From the NCBI GenBank assembly GCA_015152465.1, contig SUTX01000004.1, positions 35,342-99,341 on the forward strand: 64,000 nt of DNA, given 5' to 3'. Of the stretch, positions 8,963 to 18,230 are shown in pieces (position 1 is the first letter of the stretch; every line of letters starts with the position of its first letter). The notes under the pieces are model-generated. The model had not been told where the DNA came from and searched no databases. It saw only the letters and a list, made by a program, of their open reading frames with translations. Both the position numbers and the translations under genes were made by a program. Source of the DNA: Cyanobacteria bacterium SIG31 (GTDB taxonomy: Bacteria > Cyanobacteriota > Vampirovibrionia > Gastranaerophilales > Gastranaerophilaceae).

Positions 8963-10062
8963 CCCTTATCAGCCAAAATACCCAGATATTCTATTGCGTC
9001 ATAAACTTTATACCGCCCTAAAGAGTATAATTTTAAAGCTAATTCACATCCAAGACAGGATGTTAAAACAATTTTAGCTCGTGTACCAACTATATCTTCT
9101 CTTTTTTGCCTAAATATTTTAGACATTATCCCATATTCATTAATTTTTGTAAGACCATTAAAGCCACAACAATTGTCATAATTTTGCATTCTTACATAGT
9201 CAAGATTCTTGGTATTTGTTAATACCCATTCAATATCATCAAAATTATTAATATTACAAGGTTTATGATATGTGACCCTTTCTGTTTTTTTAACTTTTAG
9301 TCTTAAATTATTTTCTCTAAGATACTCATAAATATTTTTAACTTTGACATTTTTTAAAAATTTAACATCTTCTTCATCGGCCCATTTTATATAATCTTTT
9401 AAAGATTTTTCACAACTTGCACAAGTTGTTATAACTTCAGTAACACCTTGTTTTTCTAGTAAGTTGGTATAATTTTTGATTGACTTTTTAAACTCTTTTA
9501 AATCGCCTCGAACAAAATATGGTACTCCACAACAATGAAATTCTGGGTTTATAACCTCAATTTTTATTGAGTTTAATATTTTGACAATAGAATTATCGCC
9601 CGACAACTTAGTTTTACACCCTCCAAAGTATACCACCTTTTTATCAAACTTTTTAGATTTCGTTGGACGAATAAAAGTCCTTGCAATCCTTGGAAGCAAA
9701 CCTACTAAAAAATATTTTTGAAATATTGTTATAAACCTCTCTATAAAATGGGAATTAAAATATTCCGATTTTGCAGAAACAATTACATCTACAACATCAA
9801 TTCCACTTGGACAAAATTTTGAACATTTACCACATTTTAAACACAGATCAAGATATCTATTTATAGCTTTTGACATCTTTAAATCGCCTTTTACCACCCC
9901 ATTAAGCATCACAAATTGTCCTCGAGATACAGTACAATCATTACCTGTAGCTTGATATATAGGACATTCTGCTTGGCACAGGCCACATTTAGAACACTTA
10001 TGTATTTCTTCTTTGAAATCTAAAAGCTTTTTCATATAAAAAATTATAACACGCAAAAGCAT
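8959..10062 (-). CDS. GlcF-type (Fe-S)-binding protein with CCG domains
   Basis: Two N-terminal ferredoxin clusters (CSKCGLCQAECP and CLKCGKCSKFCP) are followed by two cysteine-rich CCG domains (CCGVPYF and CCGFNGL), the layout of the glycolate oxidase iron-sulfur subunit and heterodisulfide-reductase-like subunits. It would relay electrons from a flavoprotein partner that is not encoded nearby. ATG 10062 overlaps the xerD stop (TAATG), suggesting coupling. An alternative ATG at 10035 has an extended -10 box (TGTTATAAT) seven bases upstream and could give a leaderless, nine-residue-shorter product. Substrate unknown. Its 3' end overlaps pcrA by four bases. Confidence 0.85.
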   Translation of the reverse strand: MLLRVIIFYMKKLLDFKEEIHKCSKCGLCQAECPIYQATGNDCTVSRGQFVMLNGVVKGDLKMSKAINRYLDLCLKCGKCSKFCPSGIDVVDVIVSAKSEYFNSHFIERFITIFQKYFLVGLLPRIARTFIRPTKSKKFDKKVVYFGGCKTKLSGDNSIVKILNSIKIEVINPEFHCCGVPYFVRGDLKEFKKSIKNYTNLLEKQGVTEVITTCASCEKSLKDYIKWADEEDVKFLKNVKVKNIYEYLRENNLRLKVKKTERVTYHKPCNINNFDDIEWVLTNTKNLDYVRMQNYDNCCGFNGLTKINEYGIMSKIFRQKREDIVGTRAKIVLTSCLGCELALKLYSLGRYKVYDAIEYLGILADKG

Positions 10063-10913
10063 TAAACTTTATTAATACTAAAATAAACATCTTTCAAACG
10101 TTTTTTACTAATGTGTGTATAAAGTTGAGTTGTAGAAACATCACTATGTCCCAACAATTCTTGAACGACTCTTAAATCAGCCCCATTCTCAAGTAAATGA
10201 GTTGCAAAACTATGCCTCAATGTATGAGGTGAAATATTTTTGTGTATTAATTTACCTCTAGCATGGATAAGATTATATATATCTTGCCGATTTACAATTC
10301 TTCCTGTCGATAGAACTAGCAGCTTCTTTGTAGACAGATTAAACTTTCTCAACAACATATCCCTTTCGGGAAAATATTGTTTCAACTTTTCTATCGCTTT
10401 TCCCCCAATAGGTATAATTCTTTCTTTAGACCCCTTACCAAAACATCTAACATATTTAGAATTGATATCAATATCACTAATTTTTAAATTTGCTAATTCT
10501 GAGACACGGAGCCCGCAAGAATAGAGGAGCTCAACAATAACCGACTGTATTATTGTCAAATCTGAATGTAATATTTCTTCAATTTCTTTTAATGAAATAA
10601 CCTTGGGTAATCTCTGAGGGGCCTTCGGTTGCTCTAAAGTTGATGCTGGATTTTTTTCTAAAATATTCATAGAAGTTGCCCACTTAAAAAAACCTCGTAA
10701 TGACGCTACTTTTCTAATAATACTTGAAGGTGCTAATTTCCGTTCCTTTAGTTTTCTTATGTATAAATTTAGATCATTTCTACCGATAGAAAAAAGCTCA
10801 GCATTGTCTTCAGCAAAGTCATACAAATCTCTACGATATGCTTCTATCGTATTATTTGAAAGACCTTTTTCAAGTTCTAAATATTCAAGATACTGAGATA
10901 TTACTTCGTACAT
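10062..10913 (-). CDS. xerD: Tyrosine recombinase XerC/XerD
   Basis: The 283-residue protein has a SAM-like core-binding domain (about 1-85) and a catalytic domain with the Arg in CGLRVSEL, the HTLRHSF box, LLGHSDVSTTQLY and the nucleophilic tyrosine near the end. This length and composition suit the housekeeping recombinase that resolves chromosome dimers at dif with FtsK; a XerC versus XerD choice cannot be made from one copy. No integron or phage context is visible: it sits inside an operon of envelope genes, between dacB and the Fe-S protein, with a one-base overlap to the latter. Confidence 0.92.
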   Translation of the reverse strand: MYEVISQYLEYLELEKGLSNNTIEAYRRDLYDFAEDNAELFSIGRNDLNLYIRKLKERKLAPSSIIRKVASLRGFFKWATSMNILEKNPASTLEQPKAPQRLPKVISLKEIEEILHSDLTIIQSVIVELLYSCGLRVSELANLKISDIDINSKYVRCFGKGSKERIIPIGGKAIEKLKQYFPERDMLLRKFNLSTKKLLVLSTGRIVNRQDIYNLIHARGKLIHKNISPHTLRHSFATHLLENGADLRVVQELLGHSDVSTTQLYTHISKKRLKDVYFSINKV

Positions 10914-10917
10914 TACT

Positions 10918-12252
10918 TTATAATCTTAGATAAGCTTCTCTTATAATAAAATCTTCAAGCATTTTTTTGTCAGATGATGATAATTTCATATCGTTTATCA
11001 TTATGCAGAATGCTAAATTTTTACCACTTTTACTCGTCAAATAACCTGCAATTGAACTTACATTGGACAAAGTTCCAGTTTTAGCTTTTAAATTATTTTG
11101 AATCGGCAACAATCGATGTAGCATAGTTCCCTCACCAGGTTTTGGTAAGTATCGCATTACCTCATTTTCTTTATTAATCTTCAAAAATTCAGTTATAAAA
11201 TCTGCTGATACCAAATTATTTTTTGAAACACCACTTGCATCAGTTATTCTAATTCTTGAATTATCAAGATTATTCCTTTTGCAATAATCATTAAACATTT
11301 TTATGCCAGCAGCATCTGTTCCACTAGTAAGTTCACAATATTTGCCTCCTGCTAGTTTAAAAACAGTTTCTGACACCATATTATTGCTATTTTTTAAAAT
11401 ATCATTAATAGCTTGTTCAATAGCATGGGTATTTTTTGCGACAAACTTATCAGTTTCTTGCTTTTTTGAAATCATATATGAATCTTTTAAATATATACTC
11501 CTATCTTCAAGCTGTTTTGTAAGCTGAACTTCAAAATATCGTTTTAGATTGTTTGTAGGAATATATAAAACCGTAGGTCTTGCAACTGTTCCAGAAAGCA
11601 TAAGAGTATTTGCTGAAACTGTACTATCTCTTTTTACTTCTATATTAGTTTTATCTCCTGTTGTTATATTATTAAAAAAGACTAGCGGGTATTTGCTCGG
11701 ATTAATTATCAGTGCAAATGGTGCGTCTTTTTGAGGCATTACAGTTAATTTTACAAGATTCTTATCTAAATTATAGCTTCCAAATCTTGGCATAAGAATA
11801 TTCATATCGTCATCCCATTGCCAACCTTCACCCCAGTTTTTTGAATCTAAAACAAAATCATCTAAATATATTTTTGATGCATCCTTTGAAATCCCGCTTA
11901 CTAATTTTTTTAATTCCGCAGTTGTTAAATAAGGATCCGCACCAAGCTTTATTAAATATGAACTATCACCACGTTCATACAATTCCGTACTAAATTCATA
12001 ATCTCTACCTAATGTCTCAATTGCTACTGGCGTTGTTAAAACTTTTTGTATAGACGCAGGGTTCATTAAAATTTTATCATTAAGAGAATATATTGTTTTA
12101 TTATTATCTAAATTTTTAATTGAAATAGCTATTGATTCAATATCTACACCAGATTCTTCTATTACATTTGCAAATTCATTCTTTACGTTTTTAGCCTGAA
12201 CTGATAGAACTAGACAAAACATTAGCAAAAAAGAAAAAAATATTTTTTTCAT
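10918..12252 (-). CDS. dacB: D-alanyl-D-alanine carboxypeptidase/endopeptidase (PBP4, peptidase S13)
   Basis: A signal peptide (about residues 1-20, ending VQA) exports the product to the periplasm, where it trims or cleaves peptidoglycan cross-links. The three active-site motifs are present: S-I-Q-K after MNPA (SxxK), SNN (SxN) in the middle and KTG in AKTGTLS near the C-terminus. The 444-residue length fits S13 enzymes. Its ATG overlaps the stop of the C-N hydrolase gene by four bases, so translation is probably coupled. Confidence 0.92.
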   Translation of the reverse strand: MKKIFFSFLLMFCLVLSVQAKNVKNEFANVIEESGVDIESIAISIKNLDNNKTIYSLNDKILMNPASIQKVLTTPVAIETLGRDYEFSTELYERGDSSYLIKLGADPYLTTAELKKLVSGISKDASKIYLDDFVLDSKNWGEGWQWDDDMNILMPRFGSYNLDKNLVKLTVMPQKDAPFALIINPSKYPLVFFNNITTGDKTNIEVKRDSTVSANTLMLSGTVARPTVLYIPTNNLKRYFEVQLTKQLEDRSIYLKDSYMISKKQETDKFVAKNTHAIEQAINDILKNSNNMVSETVFKLAGGKYCELTSGTDAAGIKMFNDYCKRNNLDNSRIRITDASGVSKNNLVSADFITEFLKINKENEVMRYLPKPGEGTMLHRLLPIQNNLKAKTGTLSNVSSIAGYLTSKSGKNLAFCIMINDMKLSSSDKKMLEDFIIREAYLRL

Positions 12253-13070
12253 CTAACATCCACCTCATAAGAATCTTTTATATCATCTAAAACTTTGCAT
12301 TTAGTGCGAAACTCATACATAGAATCTAAATCTATTTTTGCGTAAATCCCGCCCTCAATTGCATTAATTTCACTTATTGTATCTCCTTTGTAATCCAAAA
12401 TCATAGAATGCCCAAGATTACAAGTCCCATCTCTTAAAACACCAGTCTGCGTTAAAGCCACAAAGTAAGTTTGATTTTCAACAGCTCTCGATGTCGTCAT
12501 AGAATCCCACGGAATTCTTTTTTCAGCCCCCCAAGCAGCCATATTAACCAAAATATCTGCACCCGCTTTTCTATATGCTCGATAAAGTTCAGGGAACCTT
12601 ATATCATAACAAATTGAAAGACCAATTTTAACTCCGTCCAATACAACCATTACTGGTGAATCACCCATTGTAATATATTTACCTTCATCGCATCCATAAT
12701 AAGAGTACAAATGGTTTTTATCATATGTACAAACTAACTCTCCGTCTCTATTTATAATTGGACAAGTATTTGTCAAAGCTCCATTTGATTTTTTTTGAAT
12801 AAAGCTTCCACCAATAATATTAACACCATATTTTTTTGCGATTTTTTTTAACATCAAAACCGATTTTGCAGTCTCAATATCTTCGAATAACTTTTCAAAA
12901 GCTTGGCAATCCCAACCACATGTCCATACTTCAGGTAAAAAGACTAAGTCAGCACTTTTATTAGAAAGATTCGTTTCCAAAAGTCTTTCAACTTTTTCTA
13001 TGTTCTTCTCCCTATTATCGATTTCAGATCCCATCTGAATCGCCAAAAGCTCTACCTTTTTCTTCTCCAT
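12249..13070 (-). CDS. Carbon-nitrogen hydrolase (nitrilase superfamily, omega-amidase-like)
   Basis: The Glu-Lys-Cys triad is readable: Glu in VFLPEVW, Lys in TYDKNHLY and Cys in GLSICYDIRFPELYR. This arrangement is typical of omega-amidase/Nit2-type enzymes that hydrolyse small amides such as 2-oxoglutaramate. At 273 residues it is a single catalytic domain, cytoplasmic. I prefer ATG 13070 (MEKKKVELLAIQM), which fits the family N-terminus; ATG 13082 is four codons longer. Either start lies inside the preceding acyltransferase gene, indicating coupling. Substrate remains a guess. Confidence 0.87.
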   Translation of the reverse strand: MEKKKVELLAIQMGSEIDNREKNIEKVERLLETNLSNKSADLVFLPEVWTCGWDCQAFEKLFEDIETAKSVLMLKKIAKKYGVNIIGGSFIQKKSNGALTNTCPIINRDGELVCTYDKNHLYSYYGCDEGKYITMGDSPVMVVLDGVKIGLSICYDIRFPELYRAYRKAGADILVNMAAWGAEKRIPWDSMTTSRAVENQTYFVALTQTGVLRDGTCNLGHSMILDYKGDTISEINAIEGGIYAKIDLDSMYEFRTKCKVLDDIKDSYEVDVR

Positions 13071-13735
13071 AGACCATGCCAATACACTTTCTCGTACTCA
13101 TCTGCAATTTTATCATCTAAATCTTCTAAAGCTTTCTGCAATTTCAATCTAGCTTCTTCTTCAGAATTTTCACCACCATCTGCAGGTACATATATAGGTT
13201 CACCGTACAAATTAATCAATCTCACATCGAGTATTGGCATTCTTAAACCGTCCCAAGACGGCAGTTTTACCCAATTAAAGTTGCTTGAATACCAACATAA
13301 CGGAACAATTGGGACACCTGCTAACTTAGCAATCTTAATCACCCCGTCTTTCACTCGTTTTGCCGGCCCTCTAGGCCCATCAACCATCATCGCACAAGCT
13401 TCACCATTTTTAAGAGCATCTATCATTTGCATAGTTGCCTCTACAGCACCTTTTCTACCTTTTGATCCTCTTACAATTTTAAAGCCCATACGACTTATTG
13501 CGTGTGCAACAACATCTCCATCTTTTGAATTGCTTATTAATACATTCACTTTCCCTTTATCTTGCAAACCATAAATAGCACATTGATTCGCATGCCACAT
13601 TGCATAAAGACAAGGACGAATGTTTTCCGGATGATTTACCTCAACAATATGAGTAAAAACCTCTTGTATCCTAAAAAGACCACGAACTAAATTTGCTAAA
13701 CCTTTTGTTGTTTCATTATTTAATAATCTAACCAT
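13052..13735 (-). CDS. DUF374 lysophospholipid acyltransferase-like protein
   Basis: The 227-residue product has the DUF374 pattern: a MWHANQ motif replacing the usual HxxxxD, ISNSKDGD, GxKxVRGSKGRKG, the DGPRGP box and GVPIVPLCWYSS. Such proteins are thought to acylate lipid A precursors or other lysolipids at the inner membrane. It heads a five-gene operon (hydrolase, dacB, xerD, Fe-S protein). There is no Shine-Dalgarno sequence; a TATAAT lies exactly six bases upstream of the ATG, suggesting a leaderless start. Confidence 0.85.
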   Translation of the reverse strand: MVRLLNNETTKGLANLVRGLFRIQEVFTHIVEVNHPENIRPCLYAMWHANQCAIYGLQDKGKVNVLISNSKDGDVVAHAISRMGFKIVRGSKGRKGAVEATMQMIDALKNGEACAMMVDGPRGPAKRVKDGVIKIAKLAGVPIVPLCWYSSNFNWVKLPSWDGLRMPILDVRLINLYGEPIYVPADGGENSEEEARLKLQKALEDLDDKIADEYEKVYWHGLWRRKR

Positions 13736-13741
13736 TCTTCA

Positions 13742-13747
13742 ATTATA
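13742..13747 (-). promoter_or_regulatory. -10 box of the acyltransferase operon (leaderless type)
   Basis: TATAAT on the minus strand ends six bases before the ATG at 13735, placing the transcription start at or next to the start codon. No good -35 box is visible. Confidence 0.5.
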
Positions 13748-13766
13748 CTATAAATTTGAAAAAATA

Positions 13767-13775
13767 TGCTATACT
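13767..13775 (+). promoter_or_regulatory. Extended -10 promoter of the secreted-protein/pncC pair
   Basis: TGCTATACT (TGn plus TATACT) lies 24 bases before the ATG at 13799; a GAGGAG ribosome-binding site sits between. The -35 region is weak. Confidence 0.45.
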
Positions 13776-13798
13776 TATTTTTATAGAGGAGTTGTCAG

Positions 13799-14404
13799 AT
13801 GAAATTCTTGAAGCATATTTTAATAGGTTTTATACTCTCACAATCACTTGCTTTCGCAAATTACAATGATGTTTATATTGCAGATATTCAATATGACTGG
13901 ATAAAAAAAACAGAAGTTGAAAAAGAAGCAATAATTTCTGAAATTCAAGATATTATTTTTGAAAATGGGGTAATTACAAAACAAGATAACCTTAAGTCTC
14001 AACTTAAAAATTTAATAAAAGATAAAAATCATTTAAACAACTATTATGCTGCTTCTGCCGGATACAAAGAACTTGATGAAAAAAACATATCCGCATTTTA
14101 TTTTAAGAACCAAAAACACATTTATATGTATGCTATTCAAGATAAAAAGGATATTTCTAGAATATACTATTATAGTGCTTTGGGAAAACTAAAGTATGTT
14201 GACTATGTATATGGCGAATACCCTGAATATCCATATTACTCAATTCAATATAAAACTTCCGGAAAACCAGTAAGTGCAATTTATTTTGTATCAAAAGATA
14301 CTCAATATCTTTTTGCACCTAATGGCGATTTTACAGGTGTTTGGCACAAGCACAACCTTTATAATAAAAGTTCTGAAATCATTTTAACAAGGACAACGTA
14401 CTAA
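13799..14404 (+). CDS. Secreted protein of unknown function
   Basis: A signal peptide (about residues 1-20, ending SLAFA) predicts export. The mature 180 residues are tyrosine-rich and beta-strand-like with repeated patterns such as YYYSALGKLKYVDYVYG and PYYSIQYKTSGKP, which resemble short antiparallel repeats. There are no cysteines. The stop overlaps the pncC start (TAATG), so the two are translated together, although no functional link is obvious. Family not recognised. Confidence 0.75.
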   Translation: MKFLKHILIGFILSQSLAFANYNDVYIADIQYDWIKKTEVEKEAIISEIQDIIFENGVITKQDNLKSQLKNLIKDKNHLNNYYAASAGYKELDEKNISAFYFKNQKHIYMYAIQDKKDISRIYYYSALGKLKYVDYVYGEYPEYPYYSIQYKTSGKPVSAIYFVSKDTQYLFAPNGDFTGVWHKHNLYNKSSEIILTRTTY

Positions 14405-14877
14405 TGGATTATGCAACAGAGATAGGCAAAATCTTAAGAAATAAAGCTTTAAAAATTTCCACTGTTGAATCATGCACAGGAGGATTGCTCAGCTCTAGAC
14501 TAACAGATGTCTCTGGGAGCTCTGAATACATAACGCTTAATCTTGTAACATACGCAAACGAAGCAAAAGAGCAGATGCTCAATGTCATTCTAGATTCTGA
14601 AGGTGCTGTGAGCGAAAATTGCGCAGTTCAAATGGCTAAAGGGCTTTATAACTTAACAAAATCAGATATTTGTGTTTCCACAACAGGGATTGCTGGCCCT
14701 ACTGGTGGTTCAGCTGAAAAACCTGTTGGTTTAATGTTTTCTACTATTTTTACAAAAGACTCTATAAAAACATTTAAAATCATGGTTGGTAGTCAATTCC
14801 CACGAATAGAAACAAAAAAACTATTTACAGAAGAAGTTTTGAAAAACATTTATGAATTTCTTACATCTCAATCATAA
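14404..14877 (+). CDS. pncC: CinA-family nicotinamide-nucleotide amidohydrolase
   Basis: PncC deamidates nicotinamide mononucleotide to nicotinate mononucleotide in the pyridine nucleotide cycle. The stand-alone 157-residue C-terminal CinA domain shows the family signature: TVESCTGGLLSSRLT, GSSEYI, VTYANEAK, STTGIAGPTGG and KPVGLMF. No N-terminal molybdopterin-like CinA domain is present. Its 3' end overlaps the convergent dtd gene by 17 bases. Confidence 0.93.
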   Translation: MDYATEIGKILRNKALKISTVESCTGGLLSSRLTDVSGSSEYITLNLVTYANEAKEQMLNVILDSEGAVSENCAVQMAKGLYNLTKSDICVSTTGIAGPTGGSAEKPVGLMFSTIFTKDSIKTFKIMVGSQFPRIETKKLFTEEVLKNIYEFLTSQS

Positions 14878-15298
14878 AAGTTACAGGCCCATCATTTACC
14901 AATGCCACGTCCATCATAGCAGCAAATTTGCCTGTTTGAGTTTTGATTCCGTATGAAGATATTTCTTCTACAAATTTTTCGTAAAGTTCGTTTGCCATTT
15001 GTGGTGGAGCAGACTTGTCAAAACTTGGTCTCGTTCCTTTTTTACAATCGCCACAAAGCGTAAATTGAGAGACAATAAGCATCTCCCCACTAACATCTAG
15101 CGCTGAACGATTCATCTTATCATTTTCATCTGGAAAAATTCTCAAATTTACAATCTTTTTAGCAATTTTTTGCACATTTTCAATTGTATCATTTTTCTCA
15201 ATACCAACAAGTGCTAATATACCTTTTTCTATAGATGAATAAAGTTCTGAGTCAATAGTCACAGAAGCTTTTTTAACCCTCTGTATTAAAACTTTCAT
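14861..15298 (-). CDS. dtd: D-aminoacyl-tRNA deacylase
   Basis: DTD removes D-amino acids (and glycine from tRNA-Ala) from mischarged tRNA. The 145-residue product starts MKVLIQRV and contains the SQFTLCGDCKKGTRPSF signature and the C-terminal NDGPVTF (Gly-cisPro) motif that forms the chiral filter. I chose ATG 15296-15298, which has an AGAGAGG ribosome-binding site and fits the universal N-terminus. The start lies inside the upstream DUF115 gene, so the two are coupled. Confidence 0.95.
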   Translation of the reverse strand: MKVLIQRVKKASVTIDSELYSSIEKGILALVGIEKNDTIENVQKIAKKIVNLRIFPDENDKMNRSALDVSGEMLIVSQFTLCGDCKKGTRPSFDKSAPPQMANELYEKFVEEISSYGIKTQTGKFAAMMDVALVNDGPVTFMIEM

Positions 15299-17183
15299 TA
15301 ACAACCTCTCTGACAATATTACTAACTTTTTCAATACCAACTTTAGCAGTTTCAAAATAATCAAACATTTTTTGAGAAATATTGAGCACTGCATCCATTG
15401 TGAAGTTCTGCGTCATCTTCATTTCGTAATCTAAGTCAATACGTTTTGCTATCGTTATAAAATCAAACATTTCAGATTTCTCTGTAAATTCTGAAGACAA
15501 ACTAAGATATATCAGCGAAAGCTTTTTTAAAATTTTTAAAACTTCCGCATTTATATCTTTATGCCTTTTTATTTCATTATTCAAAGACTTTAATACTTGT
15601 TTTCCGTCTTCTATAATGATCAAAGCTTGTTCTAATTCATTTATCTTCACATTCAGATTGTCAAAAAGTCTTTGCTTTTCGAATATATACTGAGAGTTTA
15701 ACTCAATATCTCCAACAGGTGCAGAGTCTTTTAAAGCTTCCTCTAAAGATAGATTTTCAAAACCATCTATTTGCGCCCCAACCAATGATGTATTAATATA
15801 TTTTCTGTCATCAAAATGTTTAACGTACTCTTGTAACGGCTGAACAAAAGCTGCATAAACTGATTCTGTAGGAATCATTTCACCATTTATACCTTTTACT
15901 ACATGAAGAGATGCATTTAGATTTTTTAACCTCTGTTTAGCAACAGCCAATCGTTTTTCTGGGTCTTCAGAAACTGAAATTGCATTAGCAAATTTATCCA
16001 TATCTTTAGCCATAATCTCCCAAAGATTATTTTCTGGATTGATTCCACACACTAGATCCTTATATGCAGAGTCTTTACTATAACACTGACCTTCTATATA
16101 AGCTAAATCTTGTCCTACAAGTACTATCTTTGAACACCCTAAAAGCCTAGCACAGTTCAATGCCGTATAAGAAACTGTCCCCTTGGACCAATATTCTTCT
16201 ACACTTTCTCCAATCAAGTCCCCCCAAAACAAATTCACGGGGGTATTTGCTGAAATATGAGAAAAACGTCTTTTAAAATTAAAATTTCTTAATTCTGTAT
16301 GTGAATATGGTTCCGTTATAAAATTAACATCTTTTAAATCTAGCCCCTCAAGCTGGCGTTTAGAATTATACGTTTCTATAATAACTATAAAATCTGGCTT
16401 TAAGCCATGTTGATAAAGCGTTTTAGCCGCAGTACCTACCACAAAAAGGATATATTTATCCCTATTTGCTTTTAATGTCTCAATATTTCTATCCAAAGTC
16501 GGTCCAGCAGAAACAACAACTGCAGTTTTTCCTTTATAAATGTCCTTATAATGCGCTAAAGGTTCTTCCTCTTGCAAAAAAGGTATATTTTTCAATAAAG
16601 ATAACAAATTTGGATAAAATCTCTGCTTAGTATACTTTAAATCCAGAGAATATGATCCAATAAGGTTTTTCAAATTAAACACCAATTCATCAAACCCTTT
16701 TTTATCAAATTCTCTTTGAGTTGGTATTGATAATAATTGCGGGATATTTTTCATGCCAGATTTTAAATAAATTGCTTCTGAAACTTCTTCAAAAGTTTCA
16801 CAAATATAGACATTTTCTTTTAAAATATCTGCAGAAAAATCAACTAGCGTAAAAGACAACCACAAAAGGTTTAAATCTGGCTCATACAATATAACCGTAC
16901 CTTTTGAATTCAAAGATGCAACCTGAAACAAATAGCCTAATCCCAATCCATATACCAGATGAATTGCGACTGGAATATTTTCTGCTAAAGAAAAAATCTC
17001 TTGAGCTTCAGCCAAAGGATTAGTCTTGTTATGAATAAACTTTCCCTTATACTGCAAATTAAAACAACCATTTTCTTGAACAAGCATAGGGACTTCAAGA
17101 GGTATGTATTTCAATAACTTTTGAGCTAATTCTTGATTTTTCACCATTAAAGCAGAAATGTTTTTTTGAAAAATATTATTCAT
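15273..17183 (-). CDS. DUF115 (Maf-type) motility-associated glycosyltransferase-like protein
   Basis: The core (about residues 200-400) matches the DUF115/MptE-like family: TAVVVSAGPTLDRNI, a GTAAKTLYQHGLKPDFIV strand-helix-strand, and KIVLVGQDLAY. Members next to flagellar genes (Maf, PseE) add nonulosonic acids to flagellin. An N-terminal nucleotide-binding-like segment and a long C-terminal helical region complete 636 residues. ATG 17183 has a strong GGGGAG site; a start four codons upstream does not. It belongs to the ykgJ-rlmN-this-dtd operon. A second, diverged copy lies at 32878-34548. Glycosyl donor and acceptor are inferred only. Confidence 0.85.
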   Translation of the reverse strand: MNNIFQKNISALMVKNQELAQKLLKYIPLEVPMLVQENGCFNLQYKGKFIHNKTNPLAEAQEIFSLAENIPVAIHLVYGLGLGYLFQVASLNSKGTVILYEPDLNLLWLSFTLVDFSADILKENVYICETFEEVSEAIYLKSGMKNIPQLLSIPTQREFDKKGFDELVFNLKNLIGSYSLDLKYTKQRFYPNLLSLLKNIPFLQEEEPLAHYKDIYKGKTAVVVSAGPTLDRNIETLKANRDKYILFVVGTAAKTLYQHGLKPDFIVIIETYNSKRQLEGLDLKDVNFITEPYSHTELRNFNFKRRFSHISANTPVNLFWGDLIGESVEEYWSKGTVSYTALNCARLLGCSKIVLVGQDLAYIEGQCYSKDSAYKDLVCGINPENNLWEIMAKDMDKFANAISVSEDPEKRLAVAKQRLKNLNASLHVVKGINGEMIPTESVYAAFVQPLQEYVKHFDDRKYINTSLVGAQIDGFENLSLEEALKDSAPVGDIELNSQYIFEKQRLFDNLNVKINELEQALIIIEDGKQVLKSLNNEIKRHKDINAEVLKILKKLSLIYLSLSSEFTEKSEMFDFITIAKRIDLDYEMKMTQNFTMDAVLNISQKMFDYFETAKVGIEKVSNIVREVVNESFNTEG

Positions 17184-17205
17184 AACTCTCCCCATTCACA
17201 CCGTA

Positions 17206-18225
17206 CTAATTACTTTTTCCAGCTAGTTGGCCACAGGCGGCATCAATATCAGCTCCCCGCTCTAATCTGACAGTAACTTTCTTTCCTGAATGCTCCAACA
17301 AATATTTAAATCTCATAATATCATCGTTAGTAGACTTCTGATACTTTGTATCATTAACATTATTATACGGAATCAAATTTACATTACATTTCAAATCTTT
17401 TAATAAATACGCAAGCTCTTTTGCTGATTCTACCGTATCATTAAAGTTATGAATCAAAATATACTCGACAGTTATTCTCCTGCCAGTTTTCTCAACATAA
17501 TTTAGTAATGCTTTTTTTATGTCATCAATATGGTACTTGTTTTCAATAGGCATCAATTTTGCTCTTAAATCATGATTTGGAGCATGTAATGATATTGCAA
17601 GAGTAGATTGAAGTTCCTGTTCTGCTAATTCATATATTTTAGGTACAATTCCACTTGTAGAAAGCGTTATCCTTCTTGCACCAATTTGAAAATCATCATT
17701 AAATATTTCCAAAGCTTTGAGCACATTATCTAAATTCAGTAAAGGCTCTCCTTGCCCCATAAAAACAACATTAGTAACTTTTAAGCCTGTATCACGTTGG
17801 ATAGTTAAAACTTGTTCAATAATTTCTTGATAGCTTAAATTCCTTATAAATCCTCTTTTTCCTGTTGCACAAAAAGAGCAATTAACAGCACAGCCAACCT
17901 GAGAACTTACACAAGCCGTCAAGTTCGCACGATTGTCAAAACGCATTAATACTGTTTCAACACACTCACCATCAGAATATTCAATCAAATATTTTATTGT
18001 ACCATCTGAGCTTACTTGTTTAGTCTTTATTCTGGTGTCCGTGATAACAGCTTTTTGCTTCAAATCGTCCCTAAAATCTTTAGAGAGATTTGTCATTTCA
18101 TCAATATTTGAAACAGATTTAGCATAAATCCAATTATGGATTTGTTTAGCACGAAACTTTGATGCACCCATTTCTTCAGTTAAATTTTCTAATTCACTTA
18201 ATTTTAATCCAGATAAAGTTATCAT
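17206..18225 (-). CDS. rlmN: Dual-specificity RNA methyltransferase RlmN
   Basis: A radical SAM enzyme that methylates C2 of A2503 in 23S rRNA and A37 of some tRNAs. The radical SAM cluster motif CAVNCSFC is present, along with the family landmarks FMGQGEPLLN, STSGIVPKI, SLHAPNHDLRAKLMP and a C-terminal AACGQL carrying the catalytic cysteine. The 339-residue length is typical. It starts five bases after the ykgJ stop, in the same operon. Confidence 0.96.
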   Translation of the reverse strand: MITLSGLKLSELENLTEEMGASKFRAKQIHNWIYAKSVSNIDEMTNLSKDFRDDLKQKAVITDTRIKTKQVSSDGTIKYLIEYSDGECVETVLMRFDNRANLTACVSSQVGCAVNCSFCATGKRGFIRNLSYQEIIEQVLTIQRDTGLKVTNVVFMGQGEPLLNLDNVLKALEIFNDDFQIGARRITLSTSGIVPKIYELAEQELQSTLAISLHAPNHDLRAKLMPIENKYHIDDIKKALLNYVEKTGRRITVEYILIHNFNDTVESAKELAYLLKDLKCNVNLIPYNNVNDTKYQKSTNDDIMRFKYLLEHSGKKVTVRLERGADIDAACGQLAGKSN

Positions 18226-18230
18226 AATAA